A DNA stretch of 64,000 bases from Laspinema olomoucense D3b (GCF_025370785.1 NZ_JAMXFA010000012.1:1-64000), one strand, 5' to 3'; counted from the stretch's first letter, positions 35,499 through 45,079 are shown. Translations and numbers: made by a program. Notes: generated from the sequence alone by a model not told the origin.

Positions 35499-36518
35499 TT
35501 ATCGCATATTCTGTTTGCGTTCCTTTTTCGGGTCCCGAGTTCCTGCTGCAGCAATTTCTGCATCTAACAGGGTGCGACCTGTTGCCGTGAGATAAACATC
35601 ATCTAAACTGGGTCGAGATTGGGCAATTCCGAAGGTGGGTAAACCGGCATCTCGTAAGGCTTGTTGAATGGTTAACAAGGCATCACTTTGGGATTTCACC
35701 ACCAAATTCAGGGAATTTCCTTGAGCATTGTTGATGATAATTTCTTCTACAAAGGGGAGGGGTTCGAGTAAGGATTTGGCTTGTTGCGCCTCTTCCAAGG
35801 GAGAGAATTCCCGGATTCGCAGGGTAATGCGATCGCCTCCGACTTGATCTTTTAAGGCAGAAGGGGTCCCCGTATTAATCACGTGACCGCGATCGATAAT
35901 TGCCACGCGATCGGCCAAGGCATCAATTTCTTCCAGATAATGACTGGTAATCAAAACCGTTGTCCCATTCTCGCGCAACTGCCGCAGAAATCCCCACACC
36001 GCCATGCGAGTCTCTATATCTAATCCCACCGTGGGTTCATCCAAGACTAAAACATCCGGTTGGTGCAATAATCCGGCAGCCAAATCCAGACGCTTCTTGA
36101 GACCCCCGGAATATTTGCCCGTTTGGCGATCGGCCCACTCGTCCAAACCCAATAAGGCTAGGACCGTCTTAATTCTATCTCTTGCCAAAAATTTGGGAAT
36201 ATGATACAATGCCGCTTGCAATTCCAAGAGTTCCCGACCTGTCAGCACCTTATCTAAAGCAACTTCCTGGGCCACATAACCCAGACGCCCTCGGGCTAGT
36301 TTAGGATTTGCCACCACATCGATGCCCGAAACCTCCAGACGACCGGCATCGGGAGTGACCAGACTGCATAAACAGCGAATGGTGGTGGTTTTGCCTGCAC
36401 CATTGGGACCCAACAGCCCGAAGATTTCACCCGGATCAATTTGGAAGGAGACATCTTTCACCGCTTCCACGGTTCCGTAACGCTTTTGAAGGTTTTCGAT
36501 TAAAACAGCAGGGGCCAT
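35499..36518 (-). CDS. ABC exporter ATP-binding protein (DrrA-like)
   Basis: About 339 residues. Walker A GLLGPNGAGKTTTIRCL, signature YSGGLKKRLDLAAGL, Walker B DVLVLDEPTVGLD and the switch HYLEEIDALADRVAII are all intact. The C-terminal extension of about 90 residues with repeated beta strands is usual for DrrA-like subunits. ATG 36518 (MAPAVLIENLQKRYG) fits family N-termini; an upstream frame to 36545 is open. It forms an operon with the permease gene (13 bp gap). A ctaB gene lies further upstream, separated by the Uma2 gene. Confidence 0.9.
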   Translation of the reverse strand: MAPAVLIENLQKRYGTVEAVKDVSFQIDPGEIFGLLGPNGAGKTTTIRCLCSLVTPDAGRLEVSGIDVVANPKLARGRLGYVAQEVALDKVLTGRELLELQAALYHIPKFLARDRIKTVLALLGLDEWADRQTGKYSGGLKKRLDLAAGLLHQPDVLVLDEPTVGLDIETRMAVWGFLRQLRENGTTVLITSHYLEEIDALADRVAIIDRGHVINTGTPSALKDQVGGDRITLRIREFSPLEEAQQAKSLLEPLPFVEEIIINNAQGNSLNLVVKSQSDALLTIQQALRDAGLPTFGIAQSRPSLDDVYLTATGRTLLDAEIAAAGTRDPKKERKQNMR

Positions 36519-36732
36519 GAGTTTCTTAATCCGAACTTGATACAAATCTACATACTCTGTAATTTCATTTTAAACGCTTTATGGTATGTCCGGAGTAAAA
36601 ATTTCAGAATAGGGCCTCTCAGTCCGAGGGATTAGGCTGGATCAAGGGTTGGCAGTAGATGGGGTGAATCGGGAGAGGTGGATGGCGTGAATAACGCTTA
36701 AATTGCTAAATTTCTACCAATTTTTTCGGGGA

Positions 36733-37287
36733 TTAAGGTATTCTAGCGTCATCAAAAATCTGGGCGGGAGTGAATTCTAATCCGGGCAATAATTCATCGG
36801 TAATAACTTCATCCCCCTGTTTGGTTTGTGGGGGAGAATCGGGATAGAAAATAGTGAGGGTTTTGACTTTAGCATCGACAATCCAGATGCGAGAAACTCC
36901 CGCATTTAAGTAATCGATCACCTTGCCACTGATTTCGCCAAAACTTTGGTCCGGTGAAATAATTTCAATAGCTAATTCGGGAGGAATGGGACAAGGTTCA
37001 TCCAGGATGCGATCGCGAGAGAGGCGATCGGCTGAGATATACAGCAAATCCGGGATGGGTACCCAGTCTTGACCCTTGCGTTTCAGTCTTATGGCCCACT
37101 CAATCCCCACCTCACCCCGGTCCTGATTCCAGTGCGTCAGCAGTAAACATAGGGTAATGGTTAATCTAGAATGAAATCGTTTGGGTGACATTTTAGGTTT
37201 AGCTTCTCCATCAACCAATTCGTAGGTAATATCCCCTTCCGGTAAAGCGAAAAATTCTTCTAGGGTCAGCTTAGCTTTGACTTCCAC
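36733..37287 (-). CDS. Uma2-family (DUF820) PD-(D/E)XK nuclease-like protein
   Basis: A 184-residue Uma2 protein: LTLEEFFALPEGDITYELVDGE at the N-terminus, VPIPDLLYIS with the putative catalytic Asp, and PPELAIEIISP with the Glu and hydrophobic residue, then VIDYLNAGVSRIWIVDAK. Uma2 proteins are expanded in cyanobacteria and have a restriction-nuclease-like fold. Their targets are unknown and many may be mobile-element-related. It sits between ctaB and the ABC exporter, which are usually neighbours, so it is a likely insertion. AGGAGGT-type sequence precedes the start. Confidence 0.85.
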   Translation of the reverse strand: MEVKAKLTLEEFFALPEGDITYELVDGEAKPKMSPKRFHSRLTITLCLLLTHWNQDRGEVGIEWAIRLKRKGQDWVPIPDLLYISADRLSRDRILDEPCPIPPELAIEIISPDQSFGEISGKVIDYLNAGVSRIWIVDAKVKTLTIFYPDSPPQTKQGDEVITDELLPGLEFTPAQIFDDARIP

Positions 37288-37590
37288 ATTACCTCCTGTG
37301 ATGTTAATTTCTGTTCATTTTAACATTTTATTCCGAGTTGTCCAAGTGAGGGGAATTAGGATGATACCCAATCCGCTTATCAAAAACCTATTTTTTCTAT
37401 TAGCCCGCACAGGCGGGATTTGTCTGTATAGCCCCACCCTTTAGGGTGCGGGTTGAGTTAAAAATTTCCCCAAAAATTAGGGGTAGGCAATTGGCCCACC
37501 CCATCCCACAATCTCTGTGGTTTACTAACCGATTTAGGTTAGTTTTATTGGCGATTAACTGAGGAATTCACCGGAGTCAAATCGGGATAA
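37288..37590. other. Intergenic region carrying dispersed repeat copy B
   Basis: Apart from the repeat at 37371-37454 there is no gene or clear terminator. The ctaB 3' end is to the right and the Uma2 promoter to the left. Confidence 0.5.
37371..37454 (-). repeat. Dispersed repeat, copy B
   Basis: Read on the minus strand it matches copy A at 22148-22240 in block order and sequence: CACCCTAAAGGGTGGGG, then GACAAATCCCGCCT with a GCCCGC hairpin partner, then AAGCGGATTGGGTATCA. The block between the hairpin and the final motif differs. Confidence 0.7.
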
Positions 37591-38571
37591 TTACATCACG
37601 CCCGTTGCACTGATTAAAACCTGAACATTTTGACCGATCGCCGTCGTTACCTGATGAGTCACGGGCAAACTATCCACCACCATTCCGGCAGATAATAACA
37701 TCAGATATAAAATCGAATATTTAAACAGCGATCGCGCTTTGTCTCGGTCTGTGGGGGCTTGCAACAATTCCCAGGCTTTCTTGGCAAAAATCGCCCCTAA
37801 AAACACCGCCAATGCTGCATAGACCATTCCACTGGTATGCAAGGGATAAGTCAGCCCTAGGGTTAATGGCAAAAGCAATAAAGTATAATACCAGATTTGA
37901 CGGGCGGTTTCTTCATCTCCCTTAATCACCGGCAACATGGGGACATTGACGGCGGCATAGTCATCGCGAATCATCATGGCTAATGCCCAGAAGTGGGGCG
38001 GTGTCCAGAGAAAAATGATGGCGAACATCACCCACGGTGCCCAACTCAGGTCTCCCGTAACAGCCGCCCAACCGACTAACGGGGGAATCGCCCCGGCAGC
38101 GCCTCCGATGACGATATTTTGGGTACTGTGACGCTTGAGTAAATGGGTATAGATGGCGACATAGAAAACGATTCCCGACATGGCGAGAAGTGCGGCGAGT
38201 AAGTTCGCAAACACCGTCAGCAGGGTAAACGAAGTGACTGCTAAGGCGATCGCAAAAATCAGCGCATCCCGAGGTTGCACCCGACCCGAGGGTAAGGGGC
38301 GATGACGGGTGCGTTCCATGATGTAATCGATATCGCGATCGTACAAACAGTTAATCGTATTCGCTGAGGCGGCAGCTAAAGCCCCGCCCGCCATTGTCAC
38401 TAATACTAACAGGGGATCGACTTCTCCATGAGCCGCGACCCAGAGTCCGGATGCCGTGGTAATCAGCAGCAGCAGAATGATTCGAGGTTTGGTTAACTGG
38501 TAGTAACTTTTTAGCACTTGCAACAGAGTTTCATGATGCCGTTGTGTACCAGTTGCGATGATTTCTTGCAT
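37591..38571 (-). CDS. ctaB: Protoheme IX farnesyltransferase (heme O synthase) CtaB
   Basis: A 326-residue UbiA-family membrane prenyltransferase with about nine spans. [20 protein letters not shown] is the first Asp-rich (NxxxDxxxD) motif that binds prenyl diphosphate. It converts heme B to heme O. ctaA lies 75 bp upstream on the same strand, so the two act in sequence to supply heme A to the coxBAC-encoded oxidase encoded divergently. The C-terminus includes conserved spans with [19 protein letters not shown]. Membrane location is cytoplasmic or thylakoid. Confidence 0.93.
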   Translation of the reverse strand: MQEIIATGTQRHHETLLQVLKSYYQLTKPRIILLLLITTASGLWVAAHGEVDPLLVLVTMAGGALAAASANTINCLYDRDIDYIMERTRHRPLPSGRVQPRDALIFAIALAVTSFTLLTVFANLLAALLAMSGIVFYVAIYTHLLKRHSTQNIVIGGAAGAIPPLVGWAAVTGDLSWAPWVMFAIIFLWTPPHFWALAMMIRDDYAAVNVPMLPVIKGDEETARQIWYYTLLLLPLTLGLTYPLHTSGMVYAALAVFLGAIFAKKAWELLQAPTDRDKARSLFKYSILYLMLLSAGMVVDSLPVTHQVTTAIGQNVQVLISATGVM

Positions 38572-38645
38572 GATAAATATTTTGTTTCCTTTCAGCAGTC
38601 AAGAGGCTGGGCCATTGCATCGAAATACAGTTGACGATGGAAATT

Positions 38646-39566
38646 TCAAACCCGAACACTTCCGGCGCGATCGCGCAGTGCTAATACTGTAAACGCCACC
38701 AGGGTTCCGAGTAAGGCTGCACCCGTCGCTTGGTGAGACACCGTTAGCAGTTCCACTTGCAGATGTTCGTAAAATGTAGCAATCCCTAATCCAATTTGCA
38801 AGAGCAACAAAATACCGGCCCACCTGGCGAGTTGTCGTAATTTAGGATGCAATGCCGGAGTTCGGAATGCCAAAACCACTAAAGCGAGGATCGTGACGGT
38901 GGGGGGAACAACCCCAACAATGTGACTGTTCATCACTGTGCATAGCTGATTGTAGCCGAAACATTGGTGAAGCGCCCATTGGGAACCCACTAATCCCCCG
39001 AGTAAACTTTGGACGTAGACAAAAATTGCTCCGAACAGGCCAATCCAGGGAAGTTTACCCACACTGCCAGTCCCTTGATAGGGTAACAGTGCCATACCGA
39101 TGATTAACAGGGTGGTGAAAAATAACAGGGCAGTTCCCAGGTGAGCGGTTACAATGTCAAATCGCAGCAGTTCGGTGACGGTGAGTCCGCCTAATACGGC
39201 TTGAAAGACGATTAAACCCAATGCGCCGGTGGAGGCAAAGGGTAGCCAACCGGGGAGTTCGCGGCGATCCCACCAGGATAAACCGGCTAAGGCGATCGCG
39301 CTGAGGCCGATTAATCCCGCATCTAAGCGGTGAAACCATTCCAGGAACACTTGAAAATTCATCTGCTGGGTGGGAACTAACTTTCCGTAACATAACGGCC
39401 AATCTGGACAAGCCAGACCCGCATTCATCACCCTTGTTGCACTGCCGACTGCCATTAAGAGCAGGGTCGCGATCGCGATTTTCCAGACCAAGCGACGAAT
39501 CCGATCCCGAGGGGGGGAGTCCGTGGGTGCGATCGCCGGATGCCGATCAACGACTGAGTTCGCCAT
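38646..39566 (-). CDS. ctaA: Heme A synthase CtaA (COX15)
   Basis: A 306-residue protein with eight predicted spans and the CtaA/COX15 pattern: ATRVMNAGLACPDWPLCYGKLVP near residues 43-65 and the heme-ligand motifs EWFHRLDAG, HLGTALLFF and HQATGAALL. Two paired Cys occur on a loop (HQCFGYNQLC). It oxidises heme O to heme A. It is the first gene of the leftward ctaA-ctaB unit. CGAAGGAG lies 8 nt before ATG 39566. Its promoter shares the 610-bp divergent region with coxB. Confidence 0.93.
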   Translation of the reverse strand: MANSVVDRHPAIAPTDSPPRDRIRRLVWKIAIATLLLMAVGSATRVMNAGLACPDWPLCYGKLVPTQQMNFQVFLEWFHRLDAGLIGLSAIALAGLSWWDRRELPGWLPFASTGALGLIVFQAVLGGLTVTELLRFDIVTAHLGTALLFFTTLLIIGMALLPYQGTGSVGKLPWIGLFGAIFVYVQSLLGGLVGSQWALHQCFGYNQLCTVMNSHIVGVVPPTVTILALVVLAFRTPALHPKLRQLARWAGILLLLQIGLGIATFYEHLQVELLTVSHQATGAALLGTLVAFTVLALRDRAGSVRV

Positions 39567-40179
39567 AATTGCTACTCCTTCGCGTCATTTTCGTTCCTTA
39601 TGTTAAATTAACACTGAGTAATTACTCTGATGTAGTTTATCCTTTCCCCAAATCCGACAAGGAAGCTCTTTTTCTACAGTAGCGAGTCAGAACCGAGAGC
39701 GACAAGCCTTTTCCCTGATTTTCCCTCCCCTAAAAATTGCCGGGATTTCCTGACAATCTCTACGGGAAAGTTAACCTTTCTTAATAAATGCGCGTTTCTC
39801 GTAACGGTTTTCACCGTTATCCCCTTTCGTAGTAGACCTTTTGCTTTCATTCCGGATTGATCCCCCCAACCCCCCTTCCCAAGGGGGGCTTAAGATACTT
39901 CTGGAAGAAGTCTAGTGACGGTTTTCACCGTCATCCCCGTTCACTGCCGAAAACATTCAGCGATAACAACTGTGCAATTCCCAGGCGATCGAAGAAACAT
40001 TGCCAAAAAATCTCCCTATTTATCCCCTATCTGTGACAAATTGAGGGACGGAATATACCCACAACTGATACAGAGAACCCGAAAAATTGCTAACTTAGCA
40101 ATTGGAGTCACAAAAAACTGTTGCAAGACAGCACTCGGAGTCGCCGACTGCGGCAAAATTTCTCATCAAGGAGGTTGAA
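39567..40179. other. Divergent regulatory region between ctaA and coxB
   Basis: It must drive both heme A synthesis (left) and cytochrome oxidase (right). It holds two covarying hairpins (39801-39824 and 39915-39938) and a CCCCCC-AAGGGGGG hairpin near 39873-39889. Open frames on the + strand from 39915 and 40102 lack support. Confidence 0.55.
39801..39938. repeat. Two covarying hairpins upstream of coxB
   Basis: GTAACGGTTTTCACCGTTAT (39801-39820, plus CCCC) and GTGACGGTTTTCACCGTCAT (39915-39934, plus CCCC) are the same element. A-T in the first is replaced by G-C in the second at the paired position, so the stem is preserved. They are direct copies 114 bp apart. Confidence 0.65.
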
Positions 40180-41193
40180 GTGAAAGTACCCAGTGCTATT
40201 TGGACGATGATAGCAGGCATCACCATCACGCTGGTGAGCTTGTGGGTCGGCCAGAATCATAGTCTCATGCCCGTTGCCGCCTCCGAAGAAGCGCCTCGGA
40301 TTGATGCACTATTTAACACGATGATGACCATTTCCACAGGTCTCTTCCTGATCGTGCAGGGGGTCATCGTGATCGCCATTTTCAAATTTAAAAAACGTGC
40401 CGATGACAATACCGATGGGCCACCCATTCATGGCAACGTTCCCCTAGAAATTCTCTGGACTGCGATCCCGGCCATCATCATCATGGGGATCGGGGTCTAC
40501 AGTTTTGAAATCTACAACTCAATGGGGGGCCTAGACCCAATGGCCTCCCATGAGTCTCATGTTGCCCATAAACACCAGGCTGGCGCTGCGATCGCCGCAT
40601 CCTTACCCTCGGACGAACCCACCATTGCCCCCAGTAAAGCAGCGGGTAAACTGGTCGCCCTGGGAGTTGGGGCCTCTCCCCGCACCCAAGGCCAAGACCC
40701 CTTTGTCAGTGTCAATGTCCTCGGACTCCAGTTTGCCTGGATTTTCACCTATCCGAACAGTGGCGTCACCTCTGCGGAATTGCATCTGCCTGCGGGAAAA
40801 GAGGTGGAACTGACGATTAGCGCCAATGATGTGATCCACTCCCTGTGGATTCCGGAATTTCGACTCAAACAAGACGCTATCCCCGGACGAGCAAGCGAGT
40901 TGCGCTTCGTTCCCCAGAAAGTTGGGGAATACTCCGTGGTTTGCGCCGAACTCTGTGGGTCCTATCATGGCGGGATGAAAACCCGAGTGATTGTGCAGAC
41001 GGAAGAAGATTTCCAATCTTGGTTACAGAGTCAGATTGTGGCCCAATCTGAGGGACTGGAAACTGTGGCCCTGAATCCGGCAGATTTATCGGAAACGGAC
41101 TATCTGCAACCTTTAGCCGCTGAGATGGGAATTGATGGAGAGACGCTCAACCAACTCCATGCGGAACACCATCGGGGCGATCGGGCGATTTAA
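40180..41193 (+). CDS. coxB: Cytochrome c oxidase subunit II
   Basis: About 338 residues. GTG 40180 is chosen because AAGGAGGT lies 5 nt upstream and it yields a signal-anchor (VPSAIWTMIAGITITLVSLWVG); the longer open frame to 40102 has no ribosome site. Two membrane spans are followed by the cupredoxin domain with HSLWIPEFRLKQDAIPG and the CuA site VVCAELCGSYHGGM. An Ala/His/Pro-rich insertion lies between the spans and the cupredoxin domain, as in many cyanobacterial CoxB. It accepts electrons from cytochrome c6 or plastocyanin. First gene of coxBAC. Confidence 0.93.
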   Translation: MKVPSAIWTMIAGITITLVSLWVGQNHSLMPVAASEEAPRIDALFNTMMTISTGLFLIVQGVIVIAIFKFKKRADDNTDGPPIHGNVPLEILWTAIPAIIIMGIGVYSFEIYNSMGGLDPMASHESHVAHKHQAGAAIAASLPSDEPTIAPSKAAGKLVALGVGASPRTQGQDPFVSVNVLGLQFAWIFTYPNSGVTSAELHLPAGKEVELTISANDVIHSLWIPEFRLKQDAIPGRASELRFVPQKVGEYSVVCAELCGSYHGGMKTRVIVQTEEDFQSWLQSQIVAQSEGLETVALNPADLSETDYLQPLAAEMGIDGETLNQLHAEHHRGDRAI

Positions 41194-41312
41194 CCTCGGC
41201 AATGTCTTTAGCTGCGGAGGGGAGATGCAATTTGCCCTTTAACCTGGAACGAATGACCCATCATCCCCAAGCAGCAGGGGAACTCAGACGCATCAGTAAT
41301 AACAATTGATTT

Positions 41313-43013
41313 ATGGCACAAGTAACCGAACCGGAAACCGATAACCTAGGGGAAACCCTTGCTGTAGAAGCAGGCGGACAGACCCCTTGGCGAGACTACT
41401 TTGGCTTTAGTACAGACCATAAGGTGATCGGGATTCAATACCTGGTCTGCACCTTCATTTTTTATCTGATTGGCGGTGCATTAGCCACCGCTGTTCGCAC
41501 GGAACTGGCAACCCCAGACTCAGATTTTGTCAGTCGCGAACTCTATAACGGTCTGTTTACGATCCATGCCACGGTCATGATTTTTCTGTGGATCGTGCCT
41601 GCGGGGACCGGGGCCTTTGGCAACTACCTGATTCCCCTGATGATTGGGGCGCGGGATATGGCTTTCCCCCGGTTGAATGCGATCGCCTTTTGGCTGATCC
41701 CCCCCGGCGGAATCCTGCTATTATCTAGCTTCTTTGTCGGTGCTGCTGGTGCCGGTTGGACCTCCTATCCCCCATTAAGTACGACCGGGGACAAAGCGGG
41801 AGAATTTATCTGGATTTTGAGCGTTCTGTTACTGGGAACCTCCTCCATTTTGGGCGGGATCAACTTTTTGACCACGATCCTGAAAATGCGGATGCCCGGA
41901 ATGGGATTAAATGATATGCCCTTGTTCTGCTGGGCAATGCTGGCAGCTTCGGCCTTGATTTTAATCTCGACTCCGGTTTTGGCTGGGGCGTTAATTCTTC
42001 TGGTCTTTGACTTGATTGCGGGAACCGCCTTTTTCAACCCAACGGGAGGCGGGGACCCGGTGGTTTACCAGCATATGTTCTGGTTTTATTCCCACCCGGC
42101 AGTTTATATCATGATTCTGCCGATTTTTGGGATGATTTCTGATATTTTGCCGGTGCACGCCCGCAAGCCAATTTTTGGCTATCAGGCGATCGCCTATTCC
42201 AGTATGGCAATTAGCTTTCTAGGCTTAATTGTCTGGGCGCACCATATGTTCACCAGCGGTACTCCCGGTTGGTTACGGATGTTCTTCATGGTGGCGACCA
42301 TGATTATCGCCGTCCCCACGGGAATTAAAGTGTTTAGCTGGTTAGCCACGGTTTGGGGGGGCAAAATTCGCCTCAACAGCGCCATGCTGTTCGGGTTGGG
42401 TTTCGTCTCCATGTTCGTGATCGGCGGCCTCAGTGGGATTATGATCGCCTCGGTCCCGTTTGATATTCACGTTCACGATACCTATTTCATTGTCGCCCAC
42501 TTGCATTATGTTCTCTTTGGCGGCAGCGTCTTCGGTCTGTATGCGGGGATTTATCACTGGTTCCCGAAAATGACCGGGCGGATGATGAACGAATTCCTGG
42601 GCAAATTACATTTTGTCCTAACCTTGGTGGGCTTTAACCTCTGCTTCCTGCCGATGCATTATCTGGGACTGCAAGGGATGCCTCGCCGGGTGGCGGAGTA
42701 TGACCCCAAATTTGCCACGGTCAATTTAGTCTGTACTATTGGGTCCTATATCCTTGCCGTTTCTACAGTCCCATTGATTATTAATGCGGTGTGGAGTTGG
42801 ATCGGGGGTACCAAAGCATCGGGCAATCCCTGGGATGCTTTAACGATGGAGTGGCAGACGGCTTCCCCTCCGCCGGTGGAGAATTTTATTGGGGAACCTG
42901 TGCGCTTGACAGGGCCTTATGATTACGGCATGGGCGATCGCAACTCGGGTGTCCCAATGCCCGAGTCCCAAGCGAATACTCCCATGTTATCCGGGGGACC
43001 GACTGTTTCCTAA
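41313..43013 (+). CDS. coxA: Cytochrome c oxidase subunit I
   Basis: A 566-residue, 12-span heme-copper oxidase. FTIHATVMIFLW holds a heme a ligand His, HPAVYIMILPIFG the CuB His and the cross-linked Tyr, and HDTYFIVAHLHYVLFGG the His ligands of CuB/heme a3 and heme a. These residues mark an aa3-type (A-family) enzyme. It is the catalytic subunit, reducing O2 to water and pumping protons. It lies 119 bp after coxB and 89 bp before coxC. Heme A would come from the adjacent ctaA-ctaB. Confidence 0.96.
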   Translation: MAQVTEPETDNLGETLAVEAGGQTPWRDYFGFSTDHKVIGIQYLVCTFIFYLIGGALATAVRTELATPDSDFVSRELYNGLFTIHATVMIFLWIVPAGTGAFGNYLIPLMIGARDMAFPRLNAIAFWLIPPGGILLLSSFFVGAAGAGWTSYPPLSTTGDKAGEFIWILSVLLLGTSSILGGINFLTTILKMRMPGMGLNDMPLFCWAMLAASALILISTPVLAGALILLVFDLIAGTAFFNPTGGGDPVVYQHMFWFYSHPAVYIMILPIFGMISDILPVHARKPIFGYQAIAYSSMAISFLGLIVWAHHMFTSGTPGWLRMFFMVATMIIAVPTGIKVFSWLATVWGGKIRLNSAMLFGLGFVSMFVIGGLSGIMIASVPFDIHVHDTYFIVAHLHYVLFGGSVFGLYAGIYHWFPKMTGRMMNEFLGKLHFVLTLVGFNLCFLPMHYLGLQGMPRRVAEYDPKFATVNLVCTIGSYILAVSTVPLIINAVWSWIGGTKASGNPWDALTMEWQTASPPPVENFIGEPVRLTGPYDYGMGDRNSGVPMPESQANTPMLSGGPTVS

Positions 43014-43102
43014 GCCGGGTCACTACGTTTTTTGGGGTTGGGCTTGACTCGACCCCACTCACCCCAGACTCAAACTGTAAACTCTACAACAGACGATTGC
43101 TT

Positions 43103-43726
43103 ATGCAAGGGACAATTGATACAAGCAAGGCGGCTATACAAGCTGAACATGGGGCGGGAACCCACGGAGGTCACCACGGTGACCATCCGGATCATCGAAT
43201 TTTTGGGATCATTATCTTTCTGGTGGCAGAGTCGATGATCTTTTTGGGATTATTCGCCGCTTATCTCACCTTTCGCGCCGTTTCCCCAGAGTGGCCCCCG
43301 GAAGGTACGCCGGAAATGGAACTGTTGCTGCCCGGGGTGAATACGATTATCCTGATTTCCAGCAGTTTTGTGATGAATCGCGGCAATGCGGCGATTAAGA
43401 AGAATGATGTTAATGGGCTAAGATTTTGGTTCGGGCTAACGGCACTCATGGGGGCAGTGTTCCTAGCCGGACAGTTGTATGAATATTTTCATACCGGATT
43501 TGGTCTGACGGATAATATCTTTACCAGCACGTTTTATGTGCTGACGGGCTTTCACGGATTGCACGTTACCTTTGGGTTGCTGTTAATTTTGGCGGTCTTA
43601 TGGAAATCTCTGAAGGCGGGTCATTATTCCAGCGCCAGTCACTTTGGACCAGAAGCCGCCGAAATTTACTGGCACTTTGTTGATGTGGTCTGGATTGTGC
43701 TGTTTACAATTCTGTATTTGTTCTAA
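43103..43726 (+). CDS. coxC: Cytochrome c oxidase subunit III
   Basis: About 207 residues with five spans, the short form usual for cyanobacteria. A His-rich N-terminal stretch (HGAGTHGGHHGDHPDH) precedes the first span. LAESMIFLGLFAAYLTFRAVSPEWPPEGTPE and the C-terminal FHGLHVTFGLLLIL and AEIYWHFVDVVWIVLF are diagnostic. ATG 43103 is preferred over TTG 43097. It stabilises the CoxA core and the proton-uptake path. A terminator follows at 43761-43781 and ends the operon. Confidence 0.94.
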   Translation: MQGTIDTSKAAIQAEHGAGTHGGHHGDHPDHRIFGIIIFLVAESMIFLGLFAAYLTFRAVSPEWPPEGTPEMELLLPGVNTIILISSSFVMNRGNAAIKKNDVNGLRFWFGLTALMGAVFLAGQLYEYFHTGFGLTDNIFTSTFYVLTGFHGLHVTFGLLLILAVLWKSLKAGHYSSASHFGPEAAEIYWHFVDVVWIVLFTILYLF

Positions 43727-43760
43727 TCGGGATGTTATCCCTCCTGGTTGATGCGATTTG

Positions 43761-43781
43761 CCCCCTTATGGGGGTTTTTTT
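43761..43781 (+). terminator. Rho-independent terminator of coxBAC
   Basis: CCCCC (43761-43765) pairs with GGGGG (43770-43774) across TTAT, followed by seven T residues to 43781. Confidence 0.85.
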
Positions 43782-43984
43782 GTGCGATCGCTGCTTCACC
43801 GTCGAGAGCGCCCTAATCATGCGGGTCACCGGGAATTGAGTCTTTGGCGTGACAGACATCATCGGGGCGATCGCTTCGGGTTATTCCCATTTCAAGGAAA
43901 TTTTAGAGCAGCGGTTTTCAACTAATGCCGTTAACTTGCCTACAACAAAAGAGAATAGAAGAGGCTTAAAATTTCTTAAAACAC

Positions 43985-44266
43985 TTAGTGAATTTCACTG
44001 GCTACTTTTTGGAGCGTTTGTGTAAAGTGTTCGCTCTCGATCAGCTTAGTGATTTCAAGCGCAGCGGTTTGGATTTGCTGAACGTGCTTAAGTTTTTTCT
44101 CATCAGACCAGCTATTGCTATAACATTCCAGTAAATCAGCGGATAATAAGATAGTGGTTAAGGGAGTTCGCAGTTCATGGGAAATCAAAGTCATAAAGTA
44201 TGACTTGAGTGCAACTAGGTTTTCTTGATGCTCCACTTGAGTAGTCCCAGATTGAATAGTAGGCAT
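43985..44266 (-). pseudogene. Histidine-kinase fragment: DHp domain only
   Basis: A 93-residue frame carries a complete dimerisation-phosphoacceptor helix pair, SYFMTLISHELRTPLTTILLSADLLECY, and then EKKLKHVQQIQTAALEITKLIES. It ends without the ATP-binding domain that normally follows. In full kinases this segment continues with a DVL-type linker. The residual protein could in principle be phosphorylated by another kinase, but loss of the catalytic domain more likely marks a decayed gene. The 5' leader of about 25 residues looks non-conserved. Confidence 0.6.
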
Positions 44267-44764
44267 GGCGATTTATTGGGTTGGATTGTTAAGGGAGTTT
44301 CCTGTTTAACATGACTCAGAGATGAACCGGCATTGATGAGGTCCGAGGGGTGGCTGGCGATCGCCTAGGTTCTTTTGCTTAGACTGGCTTGGATCTCGAT
44401 GGGACAATTCCCGCCGGTTCCCATGTAACGCCGGTTATAGTGAGGGGTCCGTACCTCCTGAGCTGTACCCCCTGGATACCCAACCCCCCTAGAATTCACA
44501 AACCTGAACCCCGGGTGTTTTTCTGAGTTAACCCATATATTAAGCGATCTGCCTCAGTAGAGCTAGGAGTAATTCTGTCTATTTTTCAGCAATACCAGCC
44601 TCTGCCTGCTGATCCCATCATTGGCGAGAAAAACACCACAAATCGGGGTTTAGTGCCATGATTGCACCTGTTCAATTTGGAGCGCAGAAAGTCCCACCGT
44701 TGGCGAATCCTGGTCCTGTCAACCCATAGGGGATATTCTCAGCGGCGAACACCGCTACCGTTTC
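44267..44764. other. Intergenic region, no gene seen
   Basis: About 500 bp between the kinase fragment and the XRE pair. Several CCGG-centred short inverted repeats occur near 44415-44440. No RNA gene or supported frame. Confidence 0.4.
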
Positions 44765-44977
44765 CTATTCTTCGATAATTTCCACCAAGTCTTCTATCAG
44801 AACATCGAAGGTTCGGGCTAATTTGTGGAGGGCGGTAAAATCAACGGTGGCGATCGCCGGACGCCTTGCATAGCTTCGGACGGTACTGTACACAATACCG
44901 GAGCGATCGGCGACTTCTTTGAGGGTCCAGCCCTTCTCTTCCGCTAATTCCCGAATTTTTAACCTAACTAAACCCAT
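44765..44977 (-). CDS. XRE-family HTH regulator, second of a tandem pair
   Basis: A 70-residue single-domain Cro/C1-type regulator: RELAEEKGWTLKEVADRSGIVYSTVRSYARRP is the helix-turn-helix, and the tail FTALHKLARTFDVLIEDLVEIIEE is the usual end of the five-helix bundle. ATG 44977 is used; the upstream open frame to 45043 has no support. It shares about three quarters of its residues with the protein at 45080-45292, has exactly the same length, and has the same ACTTGACAA motif 1-9 bp upstream of its start. It probably acts as a repressor. Confidence 0.8.
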   Translation of the reverse strand: MGLVRLKIRELAEEKGWTLKEVADRSGIVYSTVRSYARRPAIATVDFTALHKLARTFDVLIEDLVEIIEE

Positions 44978-45079
44978 ACTTGACAAGTAATGCGTTGGCA
45001 TCCCCTGATAAAACCCTGGAAAAAACCCCTGGCGCTGCAACATCCCAGACTGAGGTCTAGGAAGACCCCTGCCGGTTTC

